A stretch of 10,738 nucleotides of DNA from an uncultured Micrococcales bacterium (GTDB lineage: Bacteria > Actinomycetota > Actinomycetes > Actinomycetales > Microbacteriaceae). Made by a program: the position numbers and the translations under genes. The notes under the pieces are model-generated. The model did not search any database and was not told the DNA's origin. It saw only the letters and a program-made list of their open reading frames with translations. Positions 1-7,377 of the stretch are shown here, in pieces. Position 1 is the first letter of the stretch. Every line of letters begins with the position of its first letter. The stretch is taken from assembly GCA_903893675.1 (NCBI GenBank), contig CAITNA010000009.1, positions 1 through 10,738 of the forward strand, in the 5' to 3' direction.

Positions 1-328
1 CGCGGTTCTTGTTGTCGGTAAGACACTCGACGAGCACAGCGACACCGTTTGGGCCATAACCCTCATACATGATGGTCAGGTATTCGATGGCCTCGCCACC
101 CACACCGGCACCACGCTTGATTGCGCGATCGATGTTGTCGTTTGGAAGAGATGACTTGCGGCCCTTTTGCACTGCGTCGTAGAGAGCAGGGTTCCCGTCG
201 AGGTCGGTGCCGCCGAGGCGTGCAGCAACTTCGATGTTTTTGATGAGCTTGGCGAACAGCTTCGCGCGCTTGGCGTCGATTGCTGCCTTCTTGTGTTTGG
301 TAGTCGCCCATTTGGAGTGGCCGGACAT
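1..328 (-). CDS. yebC: YebC/PmpR/TACO1-family protein (3' end outside the window)
   Basis: The visible 109 residues are the N-terminal part of a YebC-family protein of usually about 250 residues. They show the family start GHSKWATTKHKKAA (residues 3-16), the segment LPNDNIDRAIKRG (61-73) and YEGYGPNGVAVLVE (88-101), ending at TDNKNR where the window stops. The family was long annotated as a DNA-binding transcriptional regulator; later work on YebC and its mitochondrial relative TACO1 points to a ribosome-associated translation factor that helps with proline-rich stalls. Which role applies here cannot be seen from sequence. ATG at 328 is preceded by GGGAG four bases upstream. The gene lies 43 bases after pdxT on the same strand, the usual actinobacterial position, where ruvC commonly follows (not visible here). 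The family call is near certain; the function is less so. Confidence 0.95.
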   Translation of the reverse strand, partial: MSGHSKWATTKHKKAAIDAKRAKLFAKLIKNIEVAARLGGTDLDGNPALYDAVQKGRKSSLPNDNIDRAIKRGAGVGGEAIEYLTIMYEGYGPNGVAVLVECLTDNKNR

Positions 329-371
329 GATGCTCCCGAGGTCGGTTTTGGTCTTTGGAAAGTTTAGTTTG

Positions 372-953
372 CTAAGCCACTGACTGCAGGAACAGCTTGT
401 GCACGGCGCTCTCGCCTACAACCTCTGGGTGGAAAGAGATGCCCATTGCATTGCCCTGGCGAACTCCGACGATTCGCCCATCTGGCAGCGTGGCGATTAC
501 CTCGGCAGCTGGGCCAACGCTGGCGATGATTGGTGCCCTGATGAAAGCCGCGTGAACCGGGTTGTCGATGCCCTTCACTGTCAGGTCGATCTCGAAGGAG
601 TCATTCTGGTTTCCAAAGGCGTTGCGCTCAACGACGGCATCGATGCCCCCGAATGGCTTTTGCCCACTGGCCGAATTGTGAATCTCGTTGCTCAGCATGA
701 TCAGTCCGGCGCAAGTGCCAAACACAGGAAGTCCGCCTGCGATTGCATCCTTGATTGGTTGATAGAGACCGAAGATTTCGCTCAACTTATAGATGGTCGT
801 TGATTCGCCACCTGGGATGACCAAACCATCGATCGAGGAAAGTGCGGTGAGTGTCTTGACCTCGACGACATCGCAGTCGAGTGTCTTCAGCACTGCAACG
901 TGTTCGCGCACATCACCCTGGAGTGCGAGAACGCCGATGCGCTTGGTGCTCAA
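372..953 (-). CDS. pdxT: Pyridoxal 5'-phosphate synthase glutaminase subunit PdxT
   Basis: PdxT hydrolyses glutamine and passes ammonia to PdxS in the cytoplasmic PLP synthase complex (DXP-independent vitamin B6 pathway). The 193-residue protein is a full-length class I glutamine amidotransferase. It has the GGEST motif at residues 48-52, the nucleophile Cys81 in GTCAG, and the catalytic His175/Glu177 in FHPE; RNAFGNQNDSFE (110-121) is the family's conserved segment. The start is TTG at 953, directly after the pdxS TAA (956-954), giving TAATTG with no gap. No Shine-Dalgarno site is visible and no ATG or GTG fits near the conserved N-terminus, so translation probably depends on ribosomes finishing pdxS. 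That coupling would help keep the two subunits in balance. Confidence 0.97.
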   Translation of the reverse strand: MSTKRIGVLALQGDVREHVAVLKTLDCDVVEVKTLTALSSIDGLVIPGGESTTIYKLSEIFGLYQPIKDAIAGGLPVFGTCAGLIMLSNEIHNSASGQKPFGGIDAVVERNAFGNQNDSFEIDLTVKGIDNPVHAAFIRAPIIASVGPAAEVIATLPDGRIVGVRQGNAMGISFHPEVVGESAVHKLFLQSVA

Positions 954-1850
954 TTACCAGCCGCGCTCAGCCAAACGGTGTGGCGCTGGCAGGTCGCTTA
1001 CGTTGATGCCGACCATTGCCTCGCCGAGTCCGCGTGAGACCTGAGCCAAAACATCTGCATCGTTGTAGAAAGTGGTTGCCTTGACGATTGCCTTCGCGCG
1101 AGCGACTGGGTCGCCCGACTTGAAGATTCCCGAACCGACGAACACGCCATCTGCGCCAAGCTGCATCATCATTGCTGCATCCGCAGGAGTCGCAACTCCA
1201 CCGGCGACAAACATAACGACAGGAAGCTTTCCGGTCTTGGCAACTTCACGAACCAATTCGTACGGAGCTTGAAGTTCCTTTGCGGCGACGAAGAGCTCGT
1301 CCTCGGTCTTTGCGGCAAGTGCACGCAGTTCGCTTGAGATCGTGCGAATGTGCTTGGTTGCCTCTGAAACGTCACCGGTGCCGGCCTCGCCCTTCGAGCG
1401 AATCATGGCAGCACCTTCAGTGATGCGACGGAGGGCTTCACCTAGGTTGGTTGCGCCACAGACGAAAGGAACGGTGAAGTTCCACTTGTCGATGTGGTTC
1501 ACATAGTCAGCTGGCGACAAAACCTCTGACTCGTCGATGTAGTCGACACCGAGCGACTGAAGAATTTGAGCTTCTACGAAGTGGCCGATGCGAGCTTTTG
1601 CCATCACTGGAATCGAAACGGCGTTGATGATGCCATCGATCATGTCTGGGTCGCTCATACGCGAGACGCCCCCCTGTGCTCGGATGTCTGCTGGCACACG
1701 CTCGAGCGCCATGACGGCTACAGCGCCGGCGTCTTCTGCGATCTTGGCTTGCTCAACAGTTACGACGTCCATGATGACGCCGCCCTTCAGCATTTCGGCA
1801 AGGCCGCGCTTGACTAGGGACGATCCGGTGGTTGGTTTGCTCTCGCTCAT
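954..1850 (-). CDS. pdxS: Pyridoxal 5'-phosphate synthase lyase subunit PdxS
   Basis: PdxS condenses ribose 5-phosphate, glyceraldehyde 3-phosphate and ammonia into PLP; it forms a dodecameric cytoplasmic core decorated by PdxT. The 298-residue protein is full length and very conserved. Asp28 (GVIMDVV), Lys85 (PVMAKARIGHF) and Lys153 (RSKGEAGTGD) correspond to Asp24, Lys81 and Lys149 of the Bacillus enzyme, the two lysines forming the successive Schiff bases; all three are offset by the same four residues. Translation starts at ATG 1850. The open frame continues upstream to 2024, but that part overlaps the HIT gene and reads as non-family sequence, so it is excluded. The start lies 13 bases after the HIT stop with no strong ribosome binding site, suggesting coupled translation. 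Confidence 0.98.
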   Translation of the reverse strand: MSESKPTTGSSLVKRGLAEMLKGGVIMDVVTVEQAKIAEDAGAVAVMALERVPADIRAQGGVSRMSDPDMIDGIINAVSIPVMAKARIGHFVEAQILQSLGVDYIDESEVLSPADYVNHIDKWNFTVPFVCGATNLGEALRRITEGAAMIRSKGEAGTGDVSEATKHIRTISSELRALAAKTEDELFVAAKELQAPYELVREVAKTGKLPVVMFVAGGVATPADAAMMMQLGADGVFVGSGIFKSGDPVARAKAIVKATTFYNDADVLAQVSRGLGEAMVGINVSDLPAPHRLAERGW

Positions 1851-1863
1851 ACCGGCGAGTTTA

Positions 1864-2397
1864 TCAGGCGAATTTCTGCCAGTTAGAGGCGATTTCTTCG
1901 CGCACCTCTCCGAGCAGACGCGGCAGCGCTTTGGTCTCGGCGATGATCGGGAAGAAGTTCGAGTCGTGGCGCCAGCGAGGAACGATGTGCTGGTGCAGGT
2001 GGCCTGCAATGCCAGCGCCGGCAACTTCGCCCTGATTCATGCCGATGTTGAAGCCGTGGCAATTACTTGTGCCCGAAAGCACTCGCATCGCCTGCTGGGT
2101 GAGCTCGGCGATTTCGTCGACCTCGGCCTTGGTTGCCTGGTCATAGGTCGCAACGTGGCGATAAGGGCAAACCAACAGGTGACCCGAGTTATAAGGGAAC
2201 AGGTTCAGCAAAACGAAACCGGTTTCGCCGCGGTGCACGATTAGCGAGGTCGCGTCATCCTTGGTCGGGCCGATGCAAAACGGGCATTCGTGCTCTGCAG
2301 GCTGCTGCCCATTCTGGATGTAGACCAAACGATGCGGAGTCCAGAGGTGCTGAAAGGCATTCGGCACGCCTGGCAGATCCGCCGCGTTCTCGAGCAT
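1864..2397 (-). CDS. HIT-domain protein, probable Ap4A phosphorylase
   Basis: This 177-residue histidine-triad protein has the catalytic motif HLHQHIVPRW at residues 133-142, with His133, His135 and His137. It also carries LWTPHR (18-23) and RWRHDSNFF (141-149), which flank the domain in the actinobacterial group typified by M. tuberculosis Rv2613c, a diadenosine tetraphosphate phosphorylase. A CPFC motif (38-41) preceded by His36 could bind zinc, but that is conjecture. The expected role is breakdown of Ap4A, a by-product of aminoacyl-tRNA synthetases, which fits its place after thrS. Its ATG at 2397 overlaps the thrS stop by one base (TAATG), a clear sign of translational coupling. The HIT family is certain; the substrate is inferred from subfamily resemblance and neighbourhood. 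Confidence 0.92.
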   Translation of the reverse strand: MLENAADLPGVPNAFQHLWTPHRLVYIQNGQQPAEHECPFCIGPTKDDATSLIVHRGETGFVLLNLFPYNSGHLLVCPYRHVATYDQATKAEVDEIAELTQQAMRVLSGTSNCHGFNIGMNQGEVAGAGIAGHLHQHIVPRWRHDSNFFPIIAETKALPRLLGEVREEIASNWQKFA

Positions 2398-4385
2398 TAG
2401 ACCTGAGCCTTGGTTTCGATCGCTTCTAGGATGCGCGCAACTGCCTGATCAACCGGAATGCCGTTCTCCTGGGTGCCGTCGCGGAATCGGAACGACACTG
2501 CGTTCGAGTCACGGTCTTGGCCACCGGCAATGAGCATGAATGGAACCTTCGCCTTGGTGTGGTTCAGAATCTTCTTCTGCATGCGGTCATCCGAGTGATC
2601 AACGGTGATGCGAACACCCTTGGCGCGGAGCTTGCTGGCGATCTCATCGAGGTATCCCCCGAATTCGTCAGCAACAGGAATTCCGACAACCTGCACCGGT
2701 GCAAGCCATGGAGGGAAGTGGCCGGCGTAGTGCTCGGTGAGAACTCCGAAGAAGCGCTCGACAGAACCGAACAGTGCACGGTGAATCATAATCGGGCGCT
2801 GACGGGTGCCGTCAGGTGCGGTGTATTCGAGATCGAAACGCTGAGGCAGATTGAAGTCGAGCTGAATGGTCGACATCTGCCAGGTGCGACCGATTGCGTC
2901 GCGTGCCTGCACCGAAATCTTCGGGCCATAGAAGGCAGCGCCGCCCGGATCAGGAACGAGCTCGAGCCCAGACTGCAGGGCAACCTTCTCAAGCGTTGCG
3001 GTTGCCGTCTGCCAAATCGAATCGTCGCCGACGAACTTTGGGTTGCCGTCTTCCTTGGTAGATAGCTCTAGATAGAAGTCATCCAAGCCATAGTCGCGAA
3101 GCAAACCGAGAACGAAGTTGAGCACGTTGGTGAGCTCTGACTCCATGGTCTCTGGAGTAACAAAGAGGTGCGCATCGTCTTGAGTCATTCCGCGCACGCG
3201 GGTCAGGCCGTGCAGAGTGCCGCTCTTCTCATAGCGATAGACAGAACCAAACTCGAACAGACGAAGTGGAAGGTCGCGATAGCTGCGGCTCTGCGACTTG
3301 AAGATCAGAATGTGGAACGGGCAGTTCATCGGCTTCAGGTAGTAGTCCTGGCCCTGTTTGCGAACGATGCCCTGCTCATCAATTTCTTCGTCTAGGCGCA
3401 TCGGCGGGAACATGCCATCTGCGTACCACTGCAGGTGGCCCGAGGCCTCGAACAGGTTCGACTTGGTGATGTGCGGCGAATAGACGAACTCGTAGCCCGA
3501 CTCCTCGTGGCGCTTGCGCGAGTAGTCCTCCATGACGCGACGCATGGTGCCACCCTTCGGGTGGAATACCGCAAGACCCGAACCGATTTCCTCAGGGAAC
3601 GAGAACAGGTCGAGCTCTGCACCTAGTCGACGGTGGTCGCGTTTTGCGGCTTCTTCGAGGCGCTCCTGGTGAGCCTTGAGCTCATCCTTGGTTGGCCATG
3701 CTGTTCCATAGATTCGCTGAAGCTGCTTGTTCTTCTCGTTGCCTCGCCAGTATGCGGCTGCCACGCGAGTTAACGCGAATGCCTGGCCAATCATTCGAGT
3801 GTTTGGAAGGTGCGGTCCGCGGCAAAGATCTTTCCAAATGGTGTTGTCTGAGGCCGGGTCGATGTTGTCGTAAATAGTGAGCTCGCCTGCGCCAACCTCG
3901 GCTGCGCCCTCGCCCACGTCTGAGCCCTTGAGGCCGATGAGTTCGAGCTTGTATGGCTCTGCCGAGAGTTCGGCGCGAGCATCCGAGTCGTTAGTGACAC
4001 GACGAACGAAACGCTGACCCGACTGAATGATCTTCTGCATCTGCTTCTCGAGCGCGCGCAGGTCTTCAGGGGTGAATGGTTGGTCTACGTCGAAGTCGTA
4101 GTAGAAACCGTCGGTTACCGGCGGGCCGATGCCGAGCTTGGCCTCTGGGTTGATGTTCTGAACGGCCTGCGCAAGCACGTGTGCTGCCGAGTGGCGAAGA
4201 ATGTTGAGGCCATCAGGTGAGCCGATCGCCACACCCTCGACTACGTCGCCTTCGGTCAACTTGTGAGCAAGGTCGCGAAGTTCGCCGCCGACACGCATGG
4301 CGACGATGGTCTTGTCGGTGAACAACTTGAAGCCGTCTGATCCTGCCTCGACCTCAACCGGTTGCCCGTTTACTTTGACCTGCAC
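2397..4385 (-). CDS. thrS: Threonyl-tRNA synthetase
   Basis: ThrRS charges tRNA-Thr in the cytoplasm. Numbering from a GTG at 4385 (662 residues), it shows the N-terminal TGS domain, an editing domain with HSAAH (65-69) and CRGPH (188-192), and a class II catalytic core. The zinc ligands Cys355 (MNCPFH), His406 (DDAHLF) and His535 (IHRALFGS) are present, followed by the anticodon-binding domain from about residue 565. The open frame extends 8 codons further to a TTG at 4409. GTG 4385 is preferred because AGAGGA (4397-4392) lies six bases before it, while the TTG has no Shine-Dalgarno site and overlaps a probable -10 box. It is the first gene of the thrS-HIT-pdxS-pdxT-yebC operon and divergent from the VIT gene. 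No T-box leader fits in the roughly 90-base upstream gap. Confidence 0.97.
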   Translation of the reverse strand: MQVKVNGQPVEVEAGSDGFKLFTDKTIVAMRVGGELRDLAHKLTEGDVVEGVAIGSPDGLNILRHSAAHVLAQAVQNINPEAKLGIGPPVTDGFYYDFDVDQPFTPEDLRALEKQMQKIIQSGQRFVRRVTNDSDARAELSAEPYKLELIGLKGSDVGEGAAEVGAGELTIYDNIDPASDNTIWKDLCRGPHLPNTRMIGQAFALTRVAAAYWRGNEKNKQLQRIYGTAWPTKDELKAHQERLEEAAKRDHRRLGAELDLFSFPEEIGSGLAVFHPKGGTMRRVMEDYSRKRHEESGYEFVYSPHITKSNLFEASGHLQWYADGMFPPMRLDEEIDEQGIVRKQGQDYYLKPMNCPFHILIFKSQSRSYRDLPLRLFEFGSVYRYEKSGTLHGLTRVRGMTQDDAHLFVTPETMESELTNVLNFVLGLLRDYGLDDFYLELSTKEDGNPKFVGDDSIWQTATATLEKVALQSGLELVPDPGGAAFYGPKISVQARDAIGRTWQMSTIQLDFNLPQRFDLEYTAPDGTRQRPIMIHRALFGSVERFFGVLTEHYAGHFPPWLAPVQVVGIPVADEFGGYLDEIASKLRAKGVRITVDHSDDRMQKKILNHTKAKVPFMLIAGGQDRDSNAVSFRFRDGTQENGIPVDQAVARILEAIETKAQV

Positions 4386-4391
4386 TTCGAA

Positions 4392-4397
4392 TCCTCT
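4392..4397 (-). promoter_or_regulatory. Ribosome binding site that fixes the thrS start
   Basis: AGAGGA on the minus strand lies six bases upstream of GTG 4385. This near-consensus site supports the GTG over the in-frame TTG at 4409. Confidence 0.7.
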
Positions 4398-4408
4398 CGA
4401 TTTCGCCA

Positions 4409-4414
4409 ATTCTA
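4409..4414 (-). promoter_or_regulatory. Candidate -10 box of the thrS operon promoter
   Basis: TAGAAT on the minus strand fits TANNNT. Transcription would start near 4402, leaving a short leader that holds the AGAGGA site before GTG 4385. No good -35 element is seen at 16-18 bases upstream, which is common in actinobacteria. This is by-eye evidence only. Confidence 0.4.
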
Positions 4415-4443
4415 ATCGGCGTGTTTAGGTGAGCCTTGCTAGT

Positions 4444-4449
4444 TATTGT
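4444..4449 (+). promoter_or_regulatory. Candidate -10 box for the VIT-family gene
   Basis: TATTGT fits TANNNT and would start transcription near 4456, about 20 bases before ATG 4476. It sits back to back with the thrS -10 candidate in the 90-base divergent gap. There is no clear -35 element and only a weak TAGG before the start codon. Low certainty. Confidence 0.25.
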
Positions 4450-4475
4450 GCGGGTTGCTCTGGTTTCATAGGCCA

Positions 4476-5228
4476 ATGAGCAAAAAGTCAAAGCTTCAAG
4501 AACAGCGCCTGGCCGATGAGGCGATCATGGCTTCGGATGAGTTCCAGAAGGCTTCGATGTCTTCAAAGCTCAATTGGCTTCGAGCCGGAGTGCTAGGCGC
4601 CAATGACGGCATCGCCTCAACCGCCGGCATGGTCATGGGCGTTGCTGGTGCTAACCCGAACAACACCCCCGCCATTCTTATCGCCGGCGTTGCCGCTCTG
4701 GTTGCAGGCTCAATCTCGATGGCAGGTGGCGAATACACCTCGGTCAGCGCCCAGAAGGATTCAGAAATCGCTTCGCTCGCCAAAGAAAAGGCTGAGCTAG
4801 CCGCAAACCCAGAAGCCGAATTGCGCGAGCTGGCCTTCTTCTATGAGCAAAAGGGCCTCAGCCTAGAGACCGCGACCAAGGTCGCTGAAGAGCTGACCGC
4901 TAAGGATTCCCTTCGCGCTCACGCCGAGGCCGAACTTGGCATCGAAATCGGTAACCACGCCAGCCCAAGTCAGGCTGCTATCTCTTCGTTCGTAGCCTTT
5001 TCGGCAGGCTCGCTTCTGCCGCTGCTCGCGGTACTTGCCCCGCCGGCCGCGCTGCGCATCCCGGTCACTGTCGTCGCCGTGGTCATCGCCCTAGCGCTGA
5101 CCGGCTACGTCGGTTCGAAGATCGGCGGTGCTCGCCCAGGTCGCGCGATGCTTCGCAACGTGATCATCTCGGTTGCCGCCATGGGCATCACCTACGGAAT
5201 CGGCATGCTCGTCGGCAGAAACGTCTAA
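4476..5228 (+). CDS. VIT1/CCC1-family membrane transporter (probable Fe2+/Mn2+ exporter)
   Basis: This 250-residue membrane protein belongs to the VIT1/CCC1 family, whose members move ferrous iron or manganese out of the cytoplasm, often by proton exchange. Five helices are visible: about 37-58, 64-88, 167-186, 194-215 and 227-247. Helix 1 carries LGANDGIAST with Asp44, and helix 2 ends in MAGGEYTS (82-89), both family signatures. Residues 95-160 form a charged cytoplasmic segment with many glutamates (E113, E115, E118, E124, E151, E153, E157), matching the metal-binding insert between helices 2 and 3. ATG 4476 is chosen over a TTG at 4446 because family-like sequence begins after it; its ribosome site is weak. 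It is divergent from thrS, and mqo follows 19 bases later. Metal specificity cannot be read from the sequence. Confidence 0.9.
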   Translation: MSKKSKLQEQRLADEAIMASDEFQKASMSSKLNWLRAGVLGANDGIASTAGMVMGVAGANPNNTPAILIAGVAALVAGSISMAGGEYTSVSAQKDSEIASLAKEKAELAANPEAELRELAFFYEQKGLSLETATKVAEELTAKDSLRAHAEAELGIEIGNHASPSQAAISSFVAFSAGSLLPLLAVLAPPAALRIPVTVVAVVIALALTGYVGSKIGGARPGRAMLRNVIISVAAMGITYGIGMLVGRNV

Positions 5229-5234
5229 GCAACG

Positions 5235-5240
5235 TAATAT
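5235..5240 (+). promoter_or_regulatory. -10 box for leaderless mqo transcription
   Basis: TAATAT lies seven bases before the mqo GTG at 5248, placing the expected transcription start at or beside the start codon. This is the usual actinobacterial leaderless arrangement and explains the lack of a properly spaced Shine-Dalgarno site. It sits in the 19-base gap after the VIT gene. No clear -35 box is seen. Confidence 0.55.
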
Positions 5241-5247
5241 CGAAGGC

Positions 5248-6720
5248 GTGCCAAAGCCAGAAAAAGTCAACGTTGCCCTAGTCGGTGGCGGCATCATGAG
5301 CGCTACCCTGGCAACTTTCCTAAAGCTGCTCGACCCATCGATGAAGCTCACAATTTTCGAGCGCTTGGATGAAGTCGCCCTGGAATCTTCGAACCCATGG
5401 AACAACGCCGGCACCGGTCACGCAGCTCTTTGCGAACTCAACTACATGCCAGACAGCAAGGATGGTTCGCTGCCCTCACCTGCCAAGGCAATTCAAATCA
5501 ACGAACAGTTCCAGCAGTCGCGTCAATTCTGGAGTTATCTCGTCGAGAAGAAGATTCTCGGAGACCCTCGCAGTTTCATCCACGCGACACCGCACATGAC
5601 TTTCGTTCGCGGCGACAAGGATGTTGACTACCTCGAGCGCCGTTCGAAGGTGCTGAAGTCAGAGCCGCTGTTCTCGGGCTTCGAGTTCACCACGGATCAC
5701 AAGCAGATTGCAAAGTGGGCACCGCTGCTTATTTCGGGTCGCGGCCCGAAAGAGAAGATCGCAGCAACTCGCATCGACAGTGGCACCGACGTCGACTTCG
5801 GCGCAATCACACGCCAACTCGTGTCTCACCTTGCGAAGCAAGGCGTAAAGACTCAGACCAGCTCCGAGGTTGTCGGTGTGCGGCGCATCCCAGATGGTTG
5901 GCACCTGACCGTCAAAGACACCAAGACCGGCGAGAAGCGCTACGTACTTGCAGACAAGGTTTTCGTTGGCGCAGGTGGTTGGGCGCTGAAGTTGTTGCAG
6001 AAGGCGCGCATCCCAGAGGCAAAGGGCTACGGCCTTTTCCCTGTGAGCGGTTCGTTCTTGCAGACCACCAACCCTGCACTGGTTGCAAAGCACAAGGCCA
6101 AGGTCTATTCGCAGGCCTCAGTTGGTGCCCCACCGATGTCGGTTCCGCACCTCGACACTCGCGTTGTCGATGGCCAGGCTTCGCTGCTATTCGGGCCTTT
6201 CGCAGGCGCTGTGCCGAAGTTCCTTAAGTTCGGCTCGCTGCTCGATTTACCTAAGACCATTCGCCCATCGAATGTGATCCCTTACCTATCTGTCGCGGTT
6301 CGCAACCTGAGCCTGGTCAAGTACCTGGTTGGCGAACTGCTGAAGTCAAAGGAAGCCCAATTCGAGTCGCTTCGCGATTTCGCACCTGAGGCCAAGCCAG
6401 AAGACTGGAAGCTCATCGTCGCCGGTCAGCGCGCGCAGGTGATCAAGCGCGACCCTAAGGGTGGCGGCACCTTGCAGTTCGGCACCGAAGTTGTGGCGAG
6501 TGCTGACGGCACCATCGCAGGTTTGCTCGGGGCATCACCGGGAGCATCGACCTCAGTTCACATCATGCTCGATGTGCTGCAGCGCTGTTTCGCAGATGAA
6601 TACCCTGGTTGGCAGAATTCTTTGAAGAAGATGATTCCGACTATTGGTCAAGAGATCAACGCCGACAAGAAGTTGGCGGCAGAGGTTCTGAAGAGAACCG
6701 CAAAGGCACTAAAGCTCTAG
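5248..6720 (+). CDS. mqo: Malate:quinone oxidoreductase
   Basis: Mqo is an FAD-dependent peripheral membrane enzyme that oxidises malate to oxaloacetate and passes electrons to the quinone pool, serving both the TCA cycle and respiration. The 490-residue protein (Corynebacterium Mqo is about 500) shows the N-terminal dinucleotide-binding motif VGGGIMS (12-18), ERLD (38-41), the strongly conserved WNNAGTGHAALCELNY (51-66) and a C-terminal GASPGAS that closes the FAD site. GTG 5248 is chosen because VPKPEKVNVALVGGG matches the family N-terminus. The open frame back to 5173 runs into the VIT gene and reads as unrelated sequence. It probably has its own leaderless promoter, so it need not depend on the VIT gene. 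Its stop overlaps the convergent hypothetical gene by four bases. Confidence 0.96.
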   Translation: MPKPEKVNVALVGGGIMSATLATFLKLLDPSMKLTIFERLDEVALESSNPWNNAGTGHAALCELNYMPDSKDGSLPSPAKAIQINEQFQQSRQFWSYLVEKKILGDPRSFIHATPHMTFVRGDKDVDYLERRSKVLKSEPLFSGFEFTTDHKQIAKWAPLLISGRGPKEKIAATRIDSGTDVDFGAITRQLVSHLAKQGVKTQTSSEVVGVRRIPDGWHLTVKDTKTGEKRYVLADKVFVGAGGWALKLLQKARIPEAKGYGLFPVSGSFLQTTNPALVAKHKAKVYSQASVGAPPMSVPHLDTRVVDGQASLLFGPFAGAVPKFLKFGSLLDLPKTIRPSNVIPYLSVAVRNLSLVKYLVGELLKSKEAQFESLRDFAPEAKPEDWKLIVAGQRAQVIKRDPKGGGTLQFGTEVVASADGTIAGLLGASPGASTSVHIMLDVLQRCFADEYPGWQNSLKKMIPTIGQEINADKKLAAEVLKRTAKALKL

Positions 6721-7370
6721 TTGCCATTCGAAGCACTCGGCTTCGGGCTCGGTTTTTTAACCTGAATCTGATCAAGCACCGGCGTTAGCGTTTCGTAGGT
6801 TCCCACATCCAAGCGAACATGCAAGGCATTGCTCGCCGACCAGTCTCGATAGACCTTCACGTAGGCATTTAGATCGAGATAGCCCGAGGTCTTGCAATAG
6901 AACCATTTGCCATAACTCGGGTTCCAGAAACCCTGTTGCTCGCTCTTTGTGAAGAGTCGATAGTCGCCGTGGGTTAGCGAAATGTAGCGGCGGTGAATCT
7001 GATCGATGTAGATCGAGCGATAGTCGTAACGCTCTGGTCGAAGTTTTGCTGTGAAGCCTTCTTGCCAAAATGGATAGATGACCATGTCGCTGATCTTGCA
7101 GTAGCCACAGAGACCAGGCTGAGTGGTCGAAACAACAGTGACGTCAGGGCACGCAACCGCATAGTTCTGCGAATCAAGCTGAGTTGCGGTCGCAATGTAT
7201 TTCTCGAGCTTTGAACCGTCGACGGCCGATAGCCCCTGTGCTTTGTAATAGTCGGGAATCGGAGGATCGCTCGGAGGAAGATTCGCAATGACAGTGATGA
7301 CAACAATTGGGATGAGCATCACGATGACGCCGACGAGTGCCGGGCGAATGTGTCTTTTGAAGAAGTCCAT
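6717..7370 (-). CDS. Hypothetical membrane-anchored extracytoplasmic protein with four cysteines
   Basis: I do not recognise this 217-residue protein. It starts with a short basic stretch (MDFFKRHIRP), then one hydrophobic helix at about 11-31 with no lipobox, so it is probably an N-terminally anchored protein facing outward. A proline-rich linker (PPSDPPIP, 32-39) leads to a Tyr/Trp-rich domain with Cys74, Cys88, Cys91 (LCGYC) and Cys159, possibly two disulfides or a metal site. The tail KKPSPKPSASNGN is low in complexity. ATG 7370 is used because extending upstream would run through tRNA-Val; only a weak AGAG precedes it. It lies 21 bases after tRNA-Val with no promoter seen, so it may be co-transcribed with the tRNAs. 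Function is unknown. Confidence 0.75.
   Translation of the reverse strand: MDFFKRHIRPALVGVIVMLIPIVVITVIANLPPSDPPIPDYYKAQGLSAVDGSKLEKYIATATQLDSQNYAVACPDVTVVSTTQPGLCGYCKISDMVIYPFWQEGFTAKLRPERYDYRSIYIDQIHRRYISLTHGDYRLFTKSEQQGFWNPSYGKWFYCKTSGYLDLNAYVKVYRDWSASNALHVRLDVGTYETLTPVLDQIQVKKPSPKPSASNGN
6729..6758 (+). terminator. Candidate intrinsic terminator of mqo
   Basis: CGAAGC (6729-6734), a five-base loop and GCTTCG (6740-6745) form a 6-bp hairpin, followed by GGCTCGG and six T residues (6753-6758). The seven-base gap between stem and T run weakens the call. It lies just past the mqo stop, inside the 3' coding end of the convergent hypothetical gene, and is oriented for mqo. Confidence 0.45.
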
Positions 7371-7377
7371 GAGCTCT

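Noticed and set aside
399..803. 134-codon open frame on the plus strand opposite pdxT
   Set aside because: Antisense shadow of pdxT; no start signals and no recognisable family.
1851..2024. N-terminal extension of the pdxS frame
   Set aside because: It lies wholly inside the HIT gene in another frame and reads as Ser/Arg-rich non-family sequence; family homology begins at ATG 1850.
5173..5247. 25-codon upstream extension of the mqo frame
   Set aside because: It overlaps the end of the VIT gene, and the family N-terminus and a -10 box point to GTG 5248.
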